A stretch of DNA of 64,000 nt. Origin: Pelomonas sp. V22. GTDB lineage: Bacteria; Pseudomonadota; Gammaproteobacteria; Burkholderiales; Burkholderiaceae_C. A model generated the notes under the pieces. It searched no databases, was not told the DNA's origin, and was given only the letters and a program-made list of their open reading frames with translations. A program made the position numbers and the translations under genes. Positions within the stretch are counted from its first letter, which is position 1, and the number at the start of each line of letters is the position of its first letter. The stretch lies in assembly GCF_030014915.1 (NCBI RefSeq), contig NZ_JAGIXS010000002.1, forward strand, positions 586,296 through 650,295, written 5' to 3'. Positions 16,041 through 24,022 of this stretch are shown here, piece after piece.

Positions 16041-16880
16041 ATGCCCGCGATCATCAATACCAACCTGGCCTCGCTGAACGCTCAGCGCAATCAGGCTTCC
16101 TCGCAGCTCTCGCTGCAGACCTCGATGCAACGCCTCTCTTCCGGCATGCGCGTGAACTCCGCCAAGGACGACGCCGCCGGTCTCGCCATCGCCGAACGCA
16201 TGAGCACCCAGGTGCGCGGCATGACGGTTGCGATCCGCAATGCCAATGACGGCATCTCGCTGGCGCAGACGGCTGAAGGCGCACTCTCCAAGGTGGGCGA
16301 CGCACTGCAGCGCATGCGTGAGCTGGCCGTGCAGGGCCGCAACGCCACCAACACCACGACCGACATTGGCTCGCTGGGCAAGGAATTCGCCGAGCTGTCC
16401 AAGGAAATCACCCGCGTCGTATCCGGCACCACCTTCAACGGCAAGGCCATCCTGGCCGCCGATTCCGGCACGCAGACCTTCCAGATCGGCGCCAACACCA
16501 CGACAAACGACCGCGTGGACGTGGTCACGACCGACCTGACCGCCGATGCCACCATCACCGCCGTCACCGGCGCCACGTTCGATGACACCACGGTCGGCAC
16601 CGACCTGGACACCATCATCAACGACATCGACACCGCGCTCGACACCACCAACTCGCAGCGCGCCGTGCTCGGCGCCTCGCAGAACCGCTTCGACGCGGTG
16701 ATCTCCAACCTGCAGATCTCGGTCGAGAACCAGACGGCCGCCCGCAGCCGCATCATGGACGCGGACTTTGCTTCCGAAACCGCCAACCTGAGCCGCGCCA
16801 ACATCCTGCAGCAAGCCGGCACGGCCATGATTGCCCAGGCCAACCAGCAACCGCAGCAGGTGCTGCGCCTGCTGCAGTAA
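16041..16880 (+). CDS. fliC: Flagellin FliC2 (short, D0-D1 type)
   Basis: 279 residues, same length as FliC1 and closely similar along its whole length. The largest differences are near residues 13-30 (QASSQLSLQTSMQ against NINNSQAAVSVAMQ) and at the last residues (QVLRLLQ). AAAGGA precedes the ATG. The central part is again Thr-rich and short. Two near-identical flagellins point to gene duplication. Which one dominates the filament cannot be told from sequence. Confidence 0.96.
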   Translation: MPAIINTNLASLNAQRNQASSQLSLQTSMQRLSSGMRVNSAKDDAAGLAIAERMSTQVRGMTVAIRNANDGISLAQTAEGALSKVGDALQRMRELAVQGRNATNTTTDIGSLGKEFAELSKEITRVVSGTTFNGKAILAADSGTQTFQIGANTTTNDRVDVVTTDLTADATITAVTGATFDDTTVGTDLDTIINDIDTALDTTNSQRAVLGASQNRFDAVISNLQISVENQTAARSRIMDADFASETANLSRANILQQAGTAMIAQANQQPQQVLRLLQ

Positions 16881-16893
16881 GGCCGAAAAAGGC

Positions 16894-16912
16894 TCGCGCG
16901 CACCGCGCGCGA
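16894..16912. terminator. GC hairpin after fliC2
   Basis: 8-bp perfect stem TCGCGCGC/GCGCGCGA with a 3-nt loop, starting 13 nt after the fliC2 stop. No U-run follows. Between here and fliC3 (16913-17092) I see no convincing sigma-28 or sigma-54 promoter. Confidence 0.4.
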
Positions 16913-17092
16913 CCTAGTCAGGGCATGGACCGGAAACGTTGGGCACCGACTGCCAGGTCGGGGCCTGACGCTTCCTTTTTGGCCGTGATTTAGGCGCTTG
17001 ATCGGGCTTTTGGAAAATTTCGGCACTCGCAGAATTCAGTCATCGGGTAGGTGGAATCCTGCCTCCCGGCCTGAATTTGCAGGAGTGCTGAA

Positions 17093-17950
17093 ATGCCCCA
17101 GACCATTAACACGAACATTGCCTCGATCAACGCCCAGCGGAACCTGAACAACTCTCAGGGCTCCCTGGCCGTGGCGATGCAGCGCCTGTCCTCCGGCATG
17201 CGCGTCAACTCGGCCAAGGACGACGCGGCCGGCTTGGCGATCGCGGAACGGATGAATGCCCAGGTGCGCGGCATGAACGTGGCGATCCGCAATGCCAATG
17301 ACGGCATCTCGCTGGCGCAGACGGCTGAAGGCGCGCTCGCCAAGGTCAGCGACACCCTGCAGCGGATGCGCGAACTGGCGGTGCAGGCGCGCAATGCGAC
17401 CAACACCAGCGCCGACCGCGACTCGCTGGGCAAGGAATTCCAGCAGCTGGCCAAGGAAATCAACCGCGTCATCGCCGGCACGACCTTCAACGGCAAGACC
17501 ATCCTCGGTGCCGATGCCGCGACGCCGCAGACCTTCCAGGTCGGCCCCAACACCTCGGTCAACGACACCATTGACGTGACCACGGTGGACCTGACCGTCG
17601 ACCCGACCATCATCGCGATCACCGACCCGACGGTCTCGACCATCGACAACACCTCGGACCCGACGACGCTCGGTGCCGTGATCGACGCCATCGACCTGGC
17701 CATCAACACCGCCAGCGAGCAGCGCGCCGCCCTCGGTGCCACGCAGAACCGCTTCGAGGCCGTGATCTCCAACCTGCAGATCTCGGTCGAGAACCAGAGT
17801 GCCGCCCGCAGCCGCATCATGGATGCCGACTACGCGGCGGAAACCTCGGCGCTCTCCCGCGCCCAGATCCTGCAGCAGGCCGGCAATGCCATGGTGGCCC
17901 AGGCCAACCAGCTGCCGCAGCAGGTGCTCTCGCTGCTGCGCAACGGCTGA
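17093..17950 (+). CDS. fliC: Flagellin FliC3 (divergent short flagellin)
   Basis: 285 residues, AGGAG upstream. The D0/D1 ends are conserved ([39 protein letters not shown]; ending QVLSLLRNG), while the centre is distinct, Asp/Thr-rich with several DPT motifs ([17 protein letters not shown]). It is more divergent than FliC1 and FliC2 are from each other. No sigma-28 site is seen upstream, so it may be expressed by read-through from fliC2 or from another promoter class, perhaps as a minor or segment-specific flagellin (inference). Confidence 0.95.
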   Translation: MPQTINTNIASINAQRNLNNSQGSLAVAMQRLSSGMRVNSAKDDAAGLAIAERMNAQVRGMNVAIRNANDGISLAQTAEGALAKVSDTLQRMRELAVQARNATNTSADRDSLGKEFQQLAKEINRVIAGTTFNGKTILGADAATPQTFQVGPNTSVNDTIDVTTVDLTVDPTIIAITDPTVSTIDNTSDPTTLGAVIDAIDLAINTASEQRAALGATQNRFEAVISNLQISVENQSAARSRIMDADYAAETSALSRAQILQQAGNAMVAQANQLPQQVLSLLRNG

Positions 17951-17989
17951 TCGCCCCGCACCCAACGCGCCCTTTGCGGCAAACTCACG

Positions 17990-18018
17990 GGCCGGCATAA
18001 AACCGGCCTAAAGTTTTT
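17990..18018 (+). terminator. Intrinsic terminator of fliC3
   Basis: Stem GGCCGG/CCGGCC with loop CATAAAA followed by TAAAGTTTTT. Its T-rich tail is also the -35 box of the fliD promoter (18009-18016). Confidence 0.75.
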
Positions 18019-18035
18019 GCAGCGCCGGTCGATAG
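18009..18035 (+). promoter_or_regulatory. Sigma-28 promoter of fliD
   Basis: -35 TAAAGTTT (18009-18016, perfect), 11-nt spacer, -10 GTCGATAG (18028-18035). Transcription should start about 65 nt before fliD. It overlaps the fliC3 terminator tail. Confidence 0.82.
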
Positions 18036-18104
18036 AAGCCTTAGGACCGGCAACCGTCAGAAGGACTGGCACCCGCCCCCTTCGCGAGACGCTGGAGAAC
18101 GTTC

Positions 18105-19547
18105 ATGGCAACCATCACATCGGCAGGCATAGGCAGCGGCCTGAATATCGAAGACCTGATCACCAAGCTGGTGGCGGCCGAGCGCGCGCCCATCACCCAG
18201 CTGGCGACCAAGACCGACACGCTCAAGACACAACTTTCCGCCTACGGCAAGCTGCAGAGCGCGTTCTCCACCTTGCGCGATTCCGCCCTCAAGCTGGCCC
18301 GGCCGGAAACCTGGCAGGCCAGTCTGCCCTCGTCCAGCGATGCCACCAGCGTGGCCGTGACGGCCGGCACCAGCACCACGGCCGGCAAGTTCCAGGTCTC
18401 GGTCTCGCGCCTGGCCACGTCCCAGACCCTGTCCAGCCAGATTGTTGCCAACGCCACGACCGGGATCGGCAGCGGCTCCATCACCATCGAGCTCGGCAGC
18501 TGGAACAGCGACCAGACCGAATTCACCAGCAAAACCGGCAGCACGGCCGTCACCATCGATATCGCGCCGGGTGAAGACCAGCTGACCAAGATCCGCGACA
18601 AGATCAATGCCGCCAAGGCCGGCGTCGTGGCGTCGGTGGTGACCGACGCTGCAGGCTCCCGCCTGGTGATGCGCTCCAGCGAAACCGGCCAGACCAACGC
18701 CTTCCGCATCAGCGTGAACGACGCCGATGGTACGAACGGCGACAACTCTGGCCTGTCGTCGCTGGCCTACGACCCCAGCGTGGGCGTCAGCTCCATGACG
18801 CTGAACCTGGCGGCCGTCAATGCGCTGGCGGTGCTCAACGGCCTGTCGGTGGAATCCGAAAGCAACCAGATGAAGGACGCCATCGACGGCCTCAACATCA
18901 CCCTGCTCAAGACCACCACGACCGACGTCACGCTCAGCGTGGACCAGGACAAGGACGGCATCAAGAAGGCGATCAACGACTTCGTCACCAACTACAACGC
19001 CGCTGTGAGCATGCTGCGCGACCAGACGAAGTACGACGCCACCAACAAGACGGCGGGCACGCTGCAGGGCGATTCAACGGCAACGACACTGCAGATGCAG
19101 TTGCGCAGCCTGGCGTCCAGCGCAACCACACTGGGCGGTACCGGCCTGGCCCGTTTCTCCGACCTGGGGCTGGACCCGGGCGTCGACGGCCTGTTGAAGG
19201 TCAACGACACCAAGCTGACCAAGGCCCTCGGCAACCTCGAGAACGTCAAGGGCTTCTTTGCCGGCATCGACAGCACGGACGACACCAACAGCGGCCTTGG
19301 GGTGCGCTTCCGCCAACTGACCGACAAGCTGCTCAGCACCGATGGCAGCCTGACCAGCCGCCAGACGGGCCTGCAAAGCCGCATCACCGCCAATGGCAAG
19401 CAGTCGGACAGGCTGGAAGACCATGTCAGCCTGGTCGAGGCCCGGCTGCGCGCCCGCTACACGGCGCTCGACAAACAGATGGGCCAGCTGAACAACCTGT
19501 CCAGCTACGTCAGCCAGCAGATGGCCCTGCTCAACAAGAGCAGCTGA
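18105..19547 (+). CDS. fliD: FliD, filament cap protein
   Basis: 480 residues. The N-terminal segment ITSAGIGSGLNIEDLITKLV is characteristic of FliD (HAP2), and the C-terminal coiled-coil region ends in SSYVSQQMALLNKSS. Known role: a pentamer at the filament tip that folds incoming flagellin. Normal length. It has its own sigma-28 promoter and a strong terminator after it, so it is probably monocistronic. Confidence 0.96.
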   Translation: MATITSAGIGSGLNIEDLITKLVAAERAPITQLATKTDTLKTQLSAYGKLQSAFSTLRDSALKLARPETWQASLPSSSDATSVAVTAGTSTTAGKFQVSVSRLATSQTLSSQIVANATTGIGSGSITIELGSWNSDQTEFTSKTGSTAVTIDIAPGEDQLTKIRDKINAAKAGVVASVVTDAAGSRLVMRSSETGQTNAFRISVNDADGTNGDNSGLSSLAYDPSVGVSSMTLNLAAVNALAVLNGLSVESESNQMKDAIDGLNITLLKTTTTDVTLSVDQDKDGIKKAINDFVTNYNAAVSMLRDQTKYDATNKTAGTLQGDSTATTLQMQLRSLASSATTLGGTGLARFSDLGLDPGVDGLLKVNDTKLTKALGNLENVKGFFAGIDSTDDTNSGLGVRFRQLTDKLLSTDGSLTSRQTGLQSRITANGKQSDRLEDHVSLVEARLRARYTALDKQMGQLNNLSSYVSQQMALLNKSS

Positions 19548-19597
19548 GGCCCCTCGCCACCTGCGCCGGAGCATCACGCCTCGCCAGAAATCTCACG

Positions 19598-19621
19598 AAC
19601 CCGGCACTGCCGGGTTTTTTT
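19598..19621 (+). terminator. Strong intrinsic terminator of fliD
   Basis: 8-bp stem AACCCGGC/GCCGGGTT with a 3-nt loop; the T-tract continues to 19621. Confidence 0.9.
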
Positions 19622-19658
19622 ACGCCGGTTTTCTGCCCTTGCTGCCCGGCACCGCCTC

Positions 19659-19685
19659 TCAAGTTTGTCCAGGCCCGGCCGAAAA
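19659..19685 (+). promoter_or_regulatory. Sigma-28 promoter of fliS-fliT
   Basis: -35 TCAAGTTT (19659-19666), 11-nt spacer, -10 GCCGAAAA (19678-19685). Close to consensus and 55 nt before the fliS start. Confidence 0.8.
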
Positions 19686-19739
19686 AGCTCACAAGACGTC
19701 TTCAACCCGAGCCTCTGGCAAGCAGGAAAGCACAAGAAT

Positions 19740-20171
19740 ATGTACGGCAATGCCTCCCCCTTTGCCTCGCGCGCCCACCGCGCCAGCCATCTCTACAGCA
19801 AGGTCGGCGTGGAAACCGACGTGCTGAGCGCCAGCCCGCACCGCCTGGTGGCCATGCTGTTCGACGGCCTGTTCGAGGCCATGAACCAGGGCATCGGGGC
19901 CATCAAGGCCGGCAACACCGAACTGAAGAACCGCTCACTGAGCCGCGCCGTGCGCATTCTGGACGAGGGCCTGAAGGCCGGCCTTAAGCTAGAAGCCGGC
20001 CAGCTCGCGTCCGACCTGCGTGACCTCTACGTCTACACCTGCAAGCGCCTGACTCATGCGAATTTGCACGCCGACGTCAGCGCCATCGAGGAATGCCAGC
20101 GTCTGTTGCAGCCCATCCGTGATGCCTGGGCTAGCATTGCGCCCAGCGCACCCCAGGCCCGTGCCGCCTGA
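19740..20171 (+). CDS. fliS: FliS, flagellin export chaperone
   Basis: 143 residues from the ATG at 19740 (MYGNASPFA); the longer frame from 19665 starts inside the promoter. Family hallmarks: an N-terminal Tyr-rich cap, SPHRLVAMLFDGLFEAM and a four-helix body ending with LQPIRDAW. Known role: binds the C-terminus of newly made flagellin in the cytosol and delivers it to FlhA. It is the first gene of fliS-fliT-ycgR-prepilin. Confidence 0.95.
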   Translation: MYGNASPFASRAHRASHLYSKVGVETDVLSASPHRLVAMLFDGLFEAMNQGIGAIKAGNTELKNRSLSRAVRILDEGLKAGLKLEAGQLASDLRDLYVYTCKRLTHANLHADVSAIEECQRLLQPIRDAWASIAPSAPQARAA

Positions 20172-20221
20172 GGCCGGTTTCAGCCAGCACACCCATTCAA
20201 CTGAATTCCTGCGGACGCTCC

Positions 20222-20521
20222 ATGAACACCCATCTCCTCAGCTACTACGAGGCCATCGAGCAGGCCAGCGCTGACATGCTTTCCGCCGCCCGCACTGGCA
20301 ACTGGGATGAAGTCGTCAAGCTCGAGGGCGCCTGCGTGCTGCTGATCTCGCAGCTCAAGCATGCCGCGACCCAGGCCGCGCTGGCGCCCGAGGAGTCGAA
20401 GCTGAAGACGCGCATCATGCAGCGCATCCTCCTGAACGACGCCGAGATCCGCAACCTCGCCGAACCCTGGCTTGAAGACCTGGACAAAGTGCTCGCCGGC
20501 AAAAGCAAGACGGTTCACTGA
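20222..20521 (+). CDS. fliT: FliT-like flagellar chaperone
   Basis: 99 residues, an all-helical small protein 50 nt after fliS, starting MNTHLLSYYEAIEQASADML. Length, position and helical pattern fit FliT, which in enterobacteria chaperones FliD and also binds FlhDC to restrain class II transcription. Sequence conservation in this family is low, so position carries much of the call. With two flhDC copies present, a FlhDC-binding role would be of interest. Confidence 0.8.
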   Translation: MNTHLLSYYEAIEQASADMLSAARTGNWDEVVKLEGACVLLISQLKHAATQAALAPEESKLKTRIMQRILLNDAEIRNLAEPWLEDLDKVLAGKSKTVH

Positions 20522-20545
20522 ACAGGGAAGGCACAATCGCCAGGC

Positions 20546-21304
20546 ATGCCTGATGCCATCCCCTCACCCACAGCCGACCTCGACCCGCTCGACGTCGGCG
20601 CTTTTCGTCTTGAGGCCACGCTTGAGATCCAGGCCCTGCTGCGCGAGCTGCAGGCCCAGCGCAGCGCCCTGACCCTGTCCACGCCCGAGGGCGACAGCTG
20701 CAAGGCCACGCTCGTCGAGGTCGACCCGCGCCGCGGCGTGATCGATCTGGACAGCAGCGCCAGCCACGAGCGGCTGCGCACGCTGCTGGCAAGCGCCGAG
20801 GTCCAGGCCCAGGCCTTCCTGGACAACATCCGGCTGCAGTTCGACGTCGAGGGCCTGGTGCTGGTGCAAGGCAGTGCCGGCCCCATGCTGCAGGCCAATC
20901 TGCCACGTCCGCTGTACCGCTTCCAGCGCCGCCAGGCCTACCGCGTCCAGCCCACCGGCAGCGCCTACCCCTTCGCCAAGTTCGAACACCACGATCCGGC
21001 CGTGGGCCTGCTGCGCTTGCGCGTGCTGGACGTGAGCATTGGCGGCCTGGCCCTGCTGTTGCCGCCCCAGCTGCAGGCACAAGAGCCAGGCACGCTGATC
21101 GAGCAGGTGCGGCTGGAACTGGACCGCGACACCCGGCTGGAAACCAGCCTGCGCCTCCAGCATGTGAGCAGCCTGCAGGTACCGGCCGAGGGCCTGCAGC
21201 TGGGCTGCGCCTTCGTGCAACTGCCGCCGCTGGCGCTGCGCGATCTGCAGCGCTTCATTGACCAGACCCAGAAGCGCCGCCGCCTGCTGCAGCGCAAGCT
21301 CTGA
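20546..21304 (+). CDS. ycgR: YcgR-like PilZ protein, c-di-GMP flagellar brake
   Basis: 252 residues. N-terminal YcgR domain (about 20-115), then a PilZ domain with the c-di-GMP-binding motifs RRQAYR (RxxxR at 129-133) and DVSIGG (DxSxxG at 162-167). Known role: on binding c-di-GMP it contacts the motor or stator and slows or biases rotation. It lies 24 nt after fliT in a class III operon, so the brake is made together with the filament. Its stop overlaps the next start (TGATG), coupling it to the prepilin gene. Confidence 0.92.
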   Translation: MPDAIPSPTADLDPLDVGAFRLEATLEIQALLRELQAQRSALTLSTPEGDSCKATLVEVDPRRGVIDLDSSASHERLRTLLASAEVQAQAFLDNIRLQFDVEGLVLVQGSAGPMLQANLPRPLYRFQRRQAYRVQPTGSAYPFAKFEHHDPAVGLLRLRVLDVSIGGLALLLPPQLQAQEPGTLIEQVRLELDRDTRLETSLRLQHVSSLQVPAEGLQLGCAFVQLPPLALRDLQRFIDQTQKRRRLLQRKL

Positions 21305-21789
21305 TGCCCCGCCCTCGCCTCACCGGATTCACGCTGCTGGAAGCCGCCGTGGTGCTGGCCGTGAGCGCCATCCTGCTGGCCGTTGCCGTGCCCAACTACA
21401 ACCACATGCGTGAACGACAGCGCATGCGCCTGGCCGCCGAGACCCTGCAGCTGGACCTGCAACGCGCCCGCGTGCAGAGCAGCAACGCCGGGCCCGTATT
21501 CCTCAGTTTCAAGCACGAGGGCGAGGCCTGGTGCTGGGGCAGCAACAGCGGCTCACCCTGCGACTGCTTCAAGCAGCGCTGCAATATGGGGAGCCAGCAC
21601 AGCCGCGAATGGCCGGGCATCTGGCTGGTCTACGCGAGCGACGCGCAACTGGAAGCCGGCATGCGCGCCATCGACTACGGCCCCACCGAGTTCTCGACCA
21701 AGCGTGGCGGCCAGGTCCGCGTGGAACTCAATGCCCTGGGCCGCGCCTCGCTGTGCGGCAAGGATGCACCCAAGTCCACACCCTGCTGA
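21304..21789 (+). CDS. Type IV prepilin-like (GspH/FimT-type) protein
   Basis: 161 residues. N-terminus MPRPRLTG, then FTLLEAAVVLAVSAILLAVA: the class III signal motif with cleavage after Gly8, Glu at +5 and a hydrophobic helix. The C-terminal globular part has seven cysteines (for example CWG, CDC and C at the last residue), so several disulfides are possible. FimT/GspH proteins are minor pilins; some bind DNA for uptake. No other pilus gene is nearby, and the gene is translationally coupled to the ycgR-like gene inside the flagellar locus, which is unusual. Confidence 0.85.
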   Translation: MPRPRLTGFTLLEAAVVLAVSAILLAVAVPNYNHMRERQRMRLAAETLQLDLQRARVQSSNAGPVFLSFKHEGEAWCWGSNSGSPCDCFKQRCNMGSQHSREWPGIWLVYASDAQLEAGMRAIDYGPTEFSTKRGGQVRVELNALGRASLCGKDAPKSTPC

Positions 21790-21793
21790 ACGC

Positions 21794-22117
21794 TCAGACC
21801 TGCATGTTCATGATCTCGGAGTAGGCCGAGACCAATCGGTTCCGGACCTGCAAGGTGGCCTGAAAGCCGATCTGCGCTTTCTGCATGGCCACCATGGTTT
21901 CTTCCAGGCTCACGGTCGGGTTGTCCAGCTGCACCTCGCGCTGCAGCCGCGTCGCCTCGTTCTGGGCGGCACTGACGCCCTTCATCGCCTGCGTCATCGC
22001 ATCGGCGAAGCTGGCGCCGCCGACCGGCTTGGCCGTGACCAGCGGCTGACCGGTGGGGGTCAGCCCGGCGCGGGCGACGGCTTGGGCGAAATCGAAGGGT
22101 TTGAGCTTGAGGTCCAT
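21794..22117 (-). CDS. fliE: FliE, basal-body/export gate adaptor
   Basis: 107 residues with the conserved C-terminal half (VSLEETMVAMQKAQIGFQAT and VRNRLVSAYSEIMNMQV). Known role: joins the MS ring/export gate to the proximal rod. It is transcribed divergently from fliF, with AGGAACAGGCC before the ATG, and its stop faces the prepilin gene only 4 nt away. A sigma-28-like site at 22198-22224 precedes it. Confidence 0.95.
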   Translation of the reverse strand: MDLKLKPFDFAQAVARAGLTPTGQPLVTAKPVGGASFADAMTQAMKGVSAAQNEATRLQREVQLDNPTVSLEETMVAMQKAQIGFQATLQVRNRLVSAYSEIMNMQV

Positions 22118-22197
22118 GGCCTGTTCCTGCCCATCTCGGCAAGGTGAGGCAATGGTAGGCAGGCGCGCGCCACCCTAAGGAGGGAACTGCGTGTGCT

Positions 22198-22224
22198 TCA
22201 TCGGCCTGTTCCTGGCTTTCTTGA
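22198..22224 (-). promoter_or_regulatory. Sigma-28-like promoter of fliE
   Basis: Minus strand: -35 TCAAGAAA (22224-22217), 11-nt spacer, -10 GCCGATGA (22205-22198). fliE is class II in most species, so a late promoter would be an addition. Confidence 0.6.
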
Positions 22225-22237
22225 GGGGGCATTTCTA

Positions 22238-22252
22238 AATAATCGGAGCCAG
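22238..22252 (+). promoter_or_regulatory. Shared element upstream of fliF
   Basis: AATAATCGGAGCCAG, 55 nt before fliF, occurs in exactly the same form 59 nt before fliL. AATAAT could be a -10, and TAAATAATCG recalls the AAATARCG half-site of FlhDC. Candidate class II promoter element. Confidence 0.5.
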
Positions 22253-22306
22253 CGGGAGCATGCCGCCCAGAGCGCCCCAAGAACCCGCGAGCAACCGACC
22301 CCAGCC

Positions 22307-24001
22307 ATGGACAACGCCCTCAGCCCCAACCTCAATGCCGCCGGCAACGTCATCGACGCTGAACCGGCGCAGCCCGGCTTCGCGGCGCGGGTGGCGGCGA
22401 TGCCGCTGCGCTCCAAGCTGAGCTTCGTGGCCGGCCTAGCAGCACTGGCGGCCGCTGTGCTGGCGATGACGCTGTGGTCCAGCCAGGGCGATTTCCGCCC
22501 GGTCTTCACCGGCCTGTCCGACAAGGACGGCGGCGCCATCATTGCCCAGCTCGCGGCGATGAACGTGCCCTACCGCAACGAGCCTGGCGGCACCATCCTC
22601 GTGCCGGCGTCCCAGGTCTACGACGTGCGCATGAAGCTGGCCTCTAGCGGCTTGCCCAAGGGCAGCACCGTGGGCTTCGAGCTGATGGACAAGACCTCCA
22701 TCGGCCAGACCCAGTTCAACGAGCGCCTCAATTTCCAGCGGGCCCTCGAAGGCGAGCTGACCCGCACCATCACCGCCCTCGCCGACGTGGCCGACGCCCG
22801 CGTCCACCTGGCCATGCCGCAGCAGAACGGCTTCTTCCGCGAACAGCAGAAGCCCAGCGCCTCGGTGATGCTGACGCTGCGCGGCGGCCGCACGCTGGAC
22901 CGCGCCCAGGTGGCCGGCATCGTGCACCTGGTCTCCGCCTCAGTGCCCGAGCTCAACCCGAAGGCCGTCAGTGTGCTGGACCACACGGGTGCCCTGATCT
23001 CCACGCCGGCCGACAACGGCTCGGGCCTCGACAGCCAGCAGCTGCAATACAAGCAGCAGGTCGAGGCCAACCTGAACAAGCGCATCTACGAGCTGCTGGA
23101 ACCGGTGGTCGGCCGCGACAACCTGCGCACCACGGTCACCGCCGACGTCGACTTCTCGCAGACCGAATCAACCGCCGAGGAATACAAGCCCAACCAGGGC
23201 CAGAACGCCAGTGCTGCGGTGCGCGTACAGCAAAGCAGCGAATCGCAGAACGCCACGCCGCAGCAGCCCACCGGCGTGCCCGGCGCCGCGACCAACCAGC
23301 CGCCGGTGCCGGCCACCGCGCCGATCAACGGTGCCTCGGCCCCGCTGCAGGCCACGCAAGGCGGCGCCGGCAACAACAACTCGCGCCGCGATGCCTCGAC
23401 CCAGTACGAGCTGGACAAGACCGTGCGCGTGACCCGCAACGCCACCGGTGTGGTGCGCCGCCTGAACGCGGCCGTGGTGGTCAACCACCGCACCACGGTC
23501 GATCCCAAGGGCAAGCCCTCGAGCGCCGCCCTGCCCCAGGCCGAACTGGACAAGCTCAGCGACCTGGTCAAGGAAGCGTTGGGTTTCAGCGCCGACCGGG
23601 GCGACTCGGTCAAGGTGGTCAGCGCGCCCTTCATCCAGGAGAAGGTCGAGACGGTGGAAGTGCCGGTCTGGAAGCAGCCCTGGCTGCTGGACCTGCTGCG
23701 CGCCGCCGTCGTGCCTGCGGCCCTGGTGATCGTGGCCCTGATCGCGGTGTTCGGCATGGTGCGCCCGGCGATCCGCGCGGTGAACCCGCCGCCGCCCGAA
23801 GAGAAGGCCGTTGCCGAGATCGCCGGCCAGCAGCTTGACGCCGTGGTGGACGACGAGAACGCGCTGCCCGATGGCTCGCAACTGCCGCAGCTGGAAGCCC
23901 CTCTGCACAACGAGAAGCTGGAGCGCGCCCGCCAGTTGGCGCGCGACAATCCGCTGGCCGTGGCCAACATCATGCGCGAGTGGATCAGCGGCACGGCCTG
24001 A
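22307..24001 (+). CDS. fliF: FliF, MS-ring protein
   Basis: 564 residues from the ATG at 22307 (MDNALSPNLN); a start at 22193 would lie above the candidate promoter. Two membrane helices, near residues 45-65 and around 465-490, flank a large periplasmic region with ring-building motifs and a low-complexity Gln/Ala/Pro stretch. The C-terminal tail (about 520-564, ending ANIMREWISGTA) binds FliG. Known role: the first ring assembled in the inner membrane. It heads fliF-fliG-fliH-fliI-fliJ-fliK. Confidence 0.96.
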   Translation: MDNALSPNLNAAGNVIDAEPAQPGFAARVAAMPLRSKLSFVAGLAALAAAVLAMTLWSSQGDFRPVFTGLSDKDGGAIIAQLAAMNVPYRNEPGGTILVPASQVYDVRMKLASSGLPKGSTVGFELMDKTSIGQTQFNERLNFQRALEGELTRTITALADVADARVHLAMPQQNGFFREQQKPSASVMLTLRGGRTLDRAQVAGIVHLVSASVPELNPKAVSVLDHTGALISTPADNGSGLDSQQLQYKQQVEANLNKRIYELLEPVVGRDNLRTTVTADVDFSQTESTAEEYKPNQGQNASAAVRVQQSSESQNATPQQPTGVPGAATNQPPVPATAPINGASAPLQATQGGAGNNNSRRDASTQYELDKTVRVTRNATGVVRRLNAAVVVNHRTTVDPKGKPSSAALPQAELDKLSDLVKEALGFSADRGDSVKVVSAPFIQEKVETVEVPVWKQPWLLDLLRAAVVPAALVIVALIAVFGMVRPAIRAVNPPPPEEKAVAEIAGQQLDAVVDDENALPDGSQLPQLEAPLHNEKLERARQLARDNPLAVANIMREWISGTA

Positions 24002-24022
24002 CACCGCAAAGAGGCAGCAAAC

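Noticed and set aside
16913-17092. Sigma-54 or sigma-28 promoter for fliC3
   Set aside because: GGGCAC...GCC and several GCCG-like fragments were examined; none has proper partner box and spacing.
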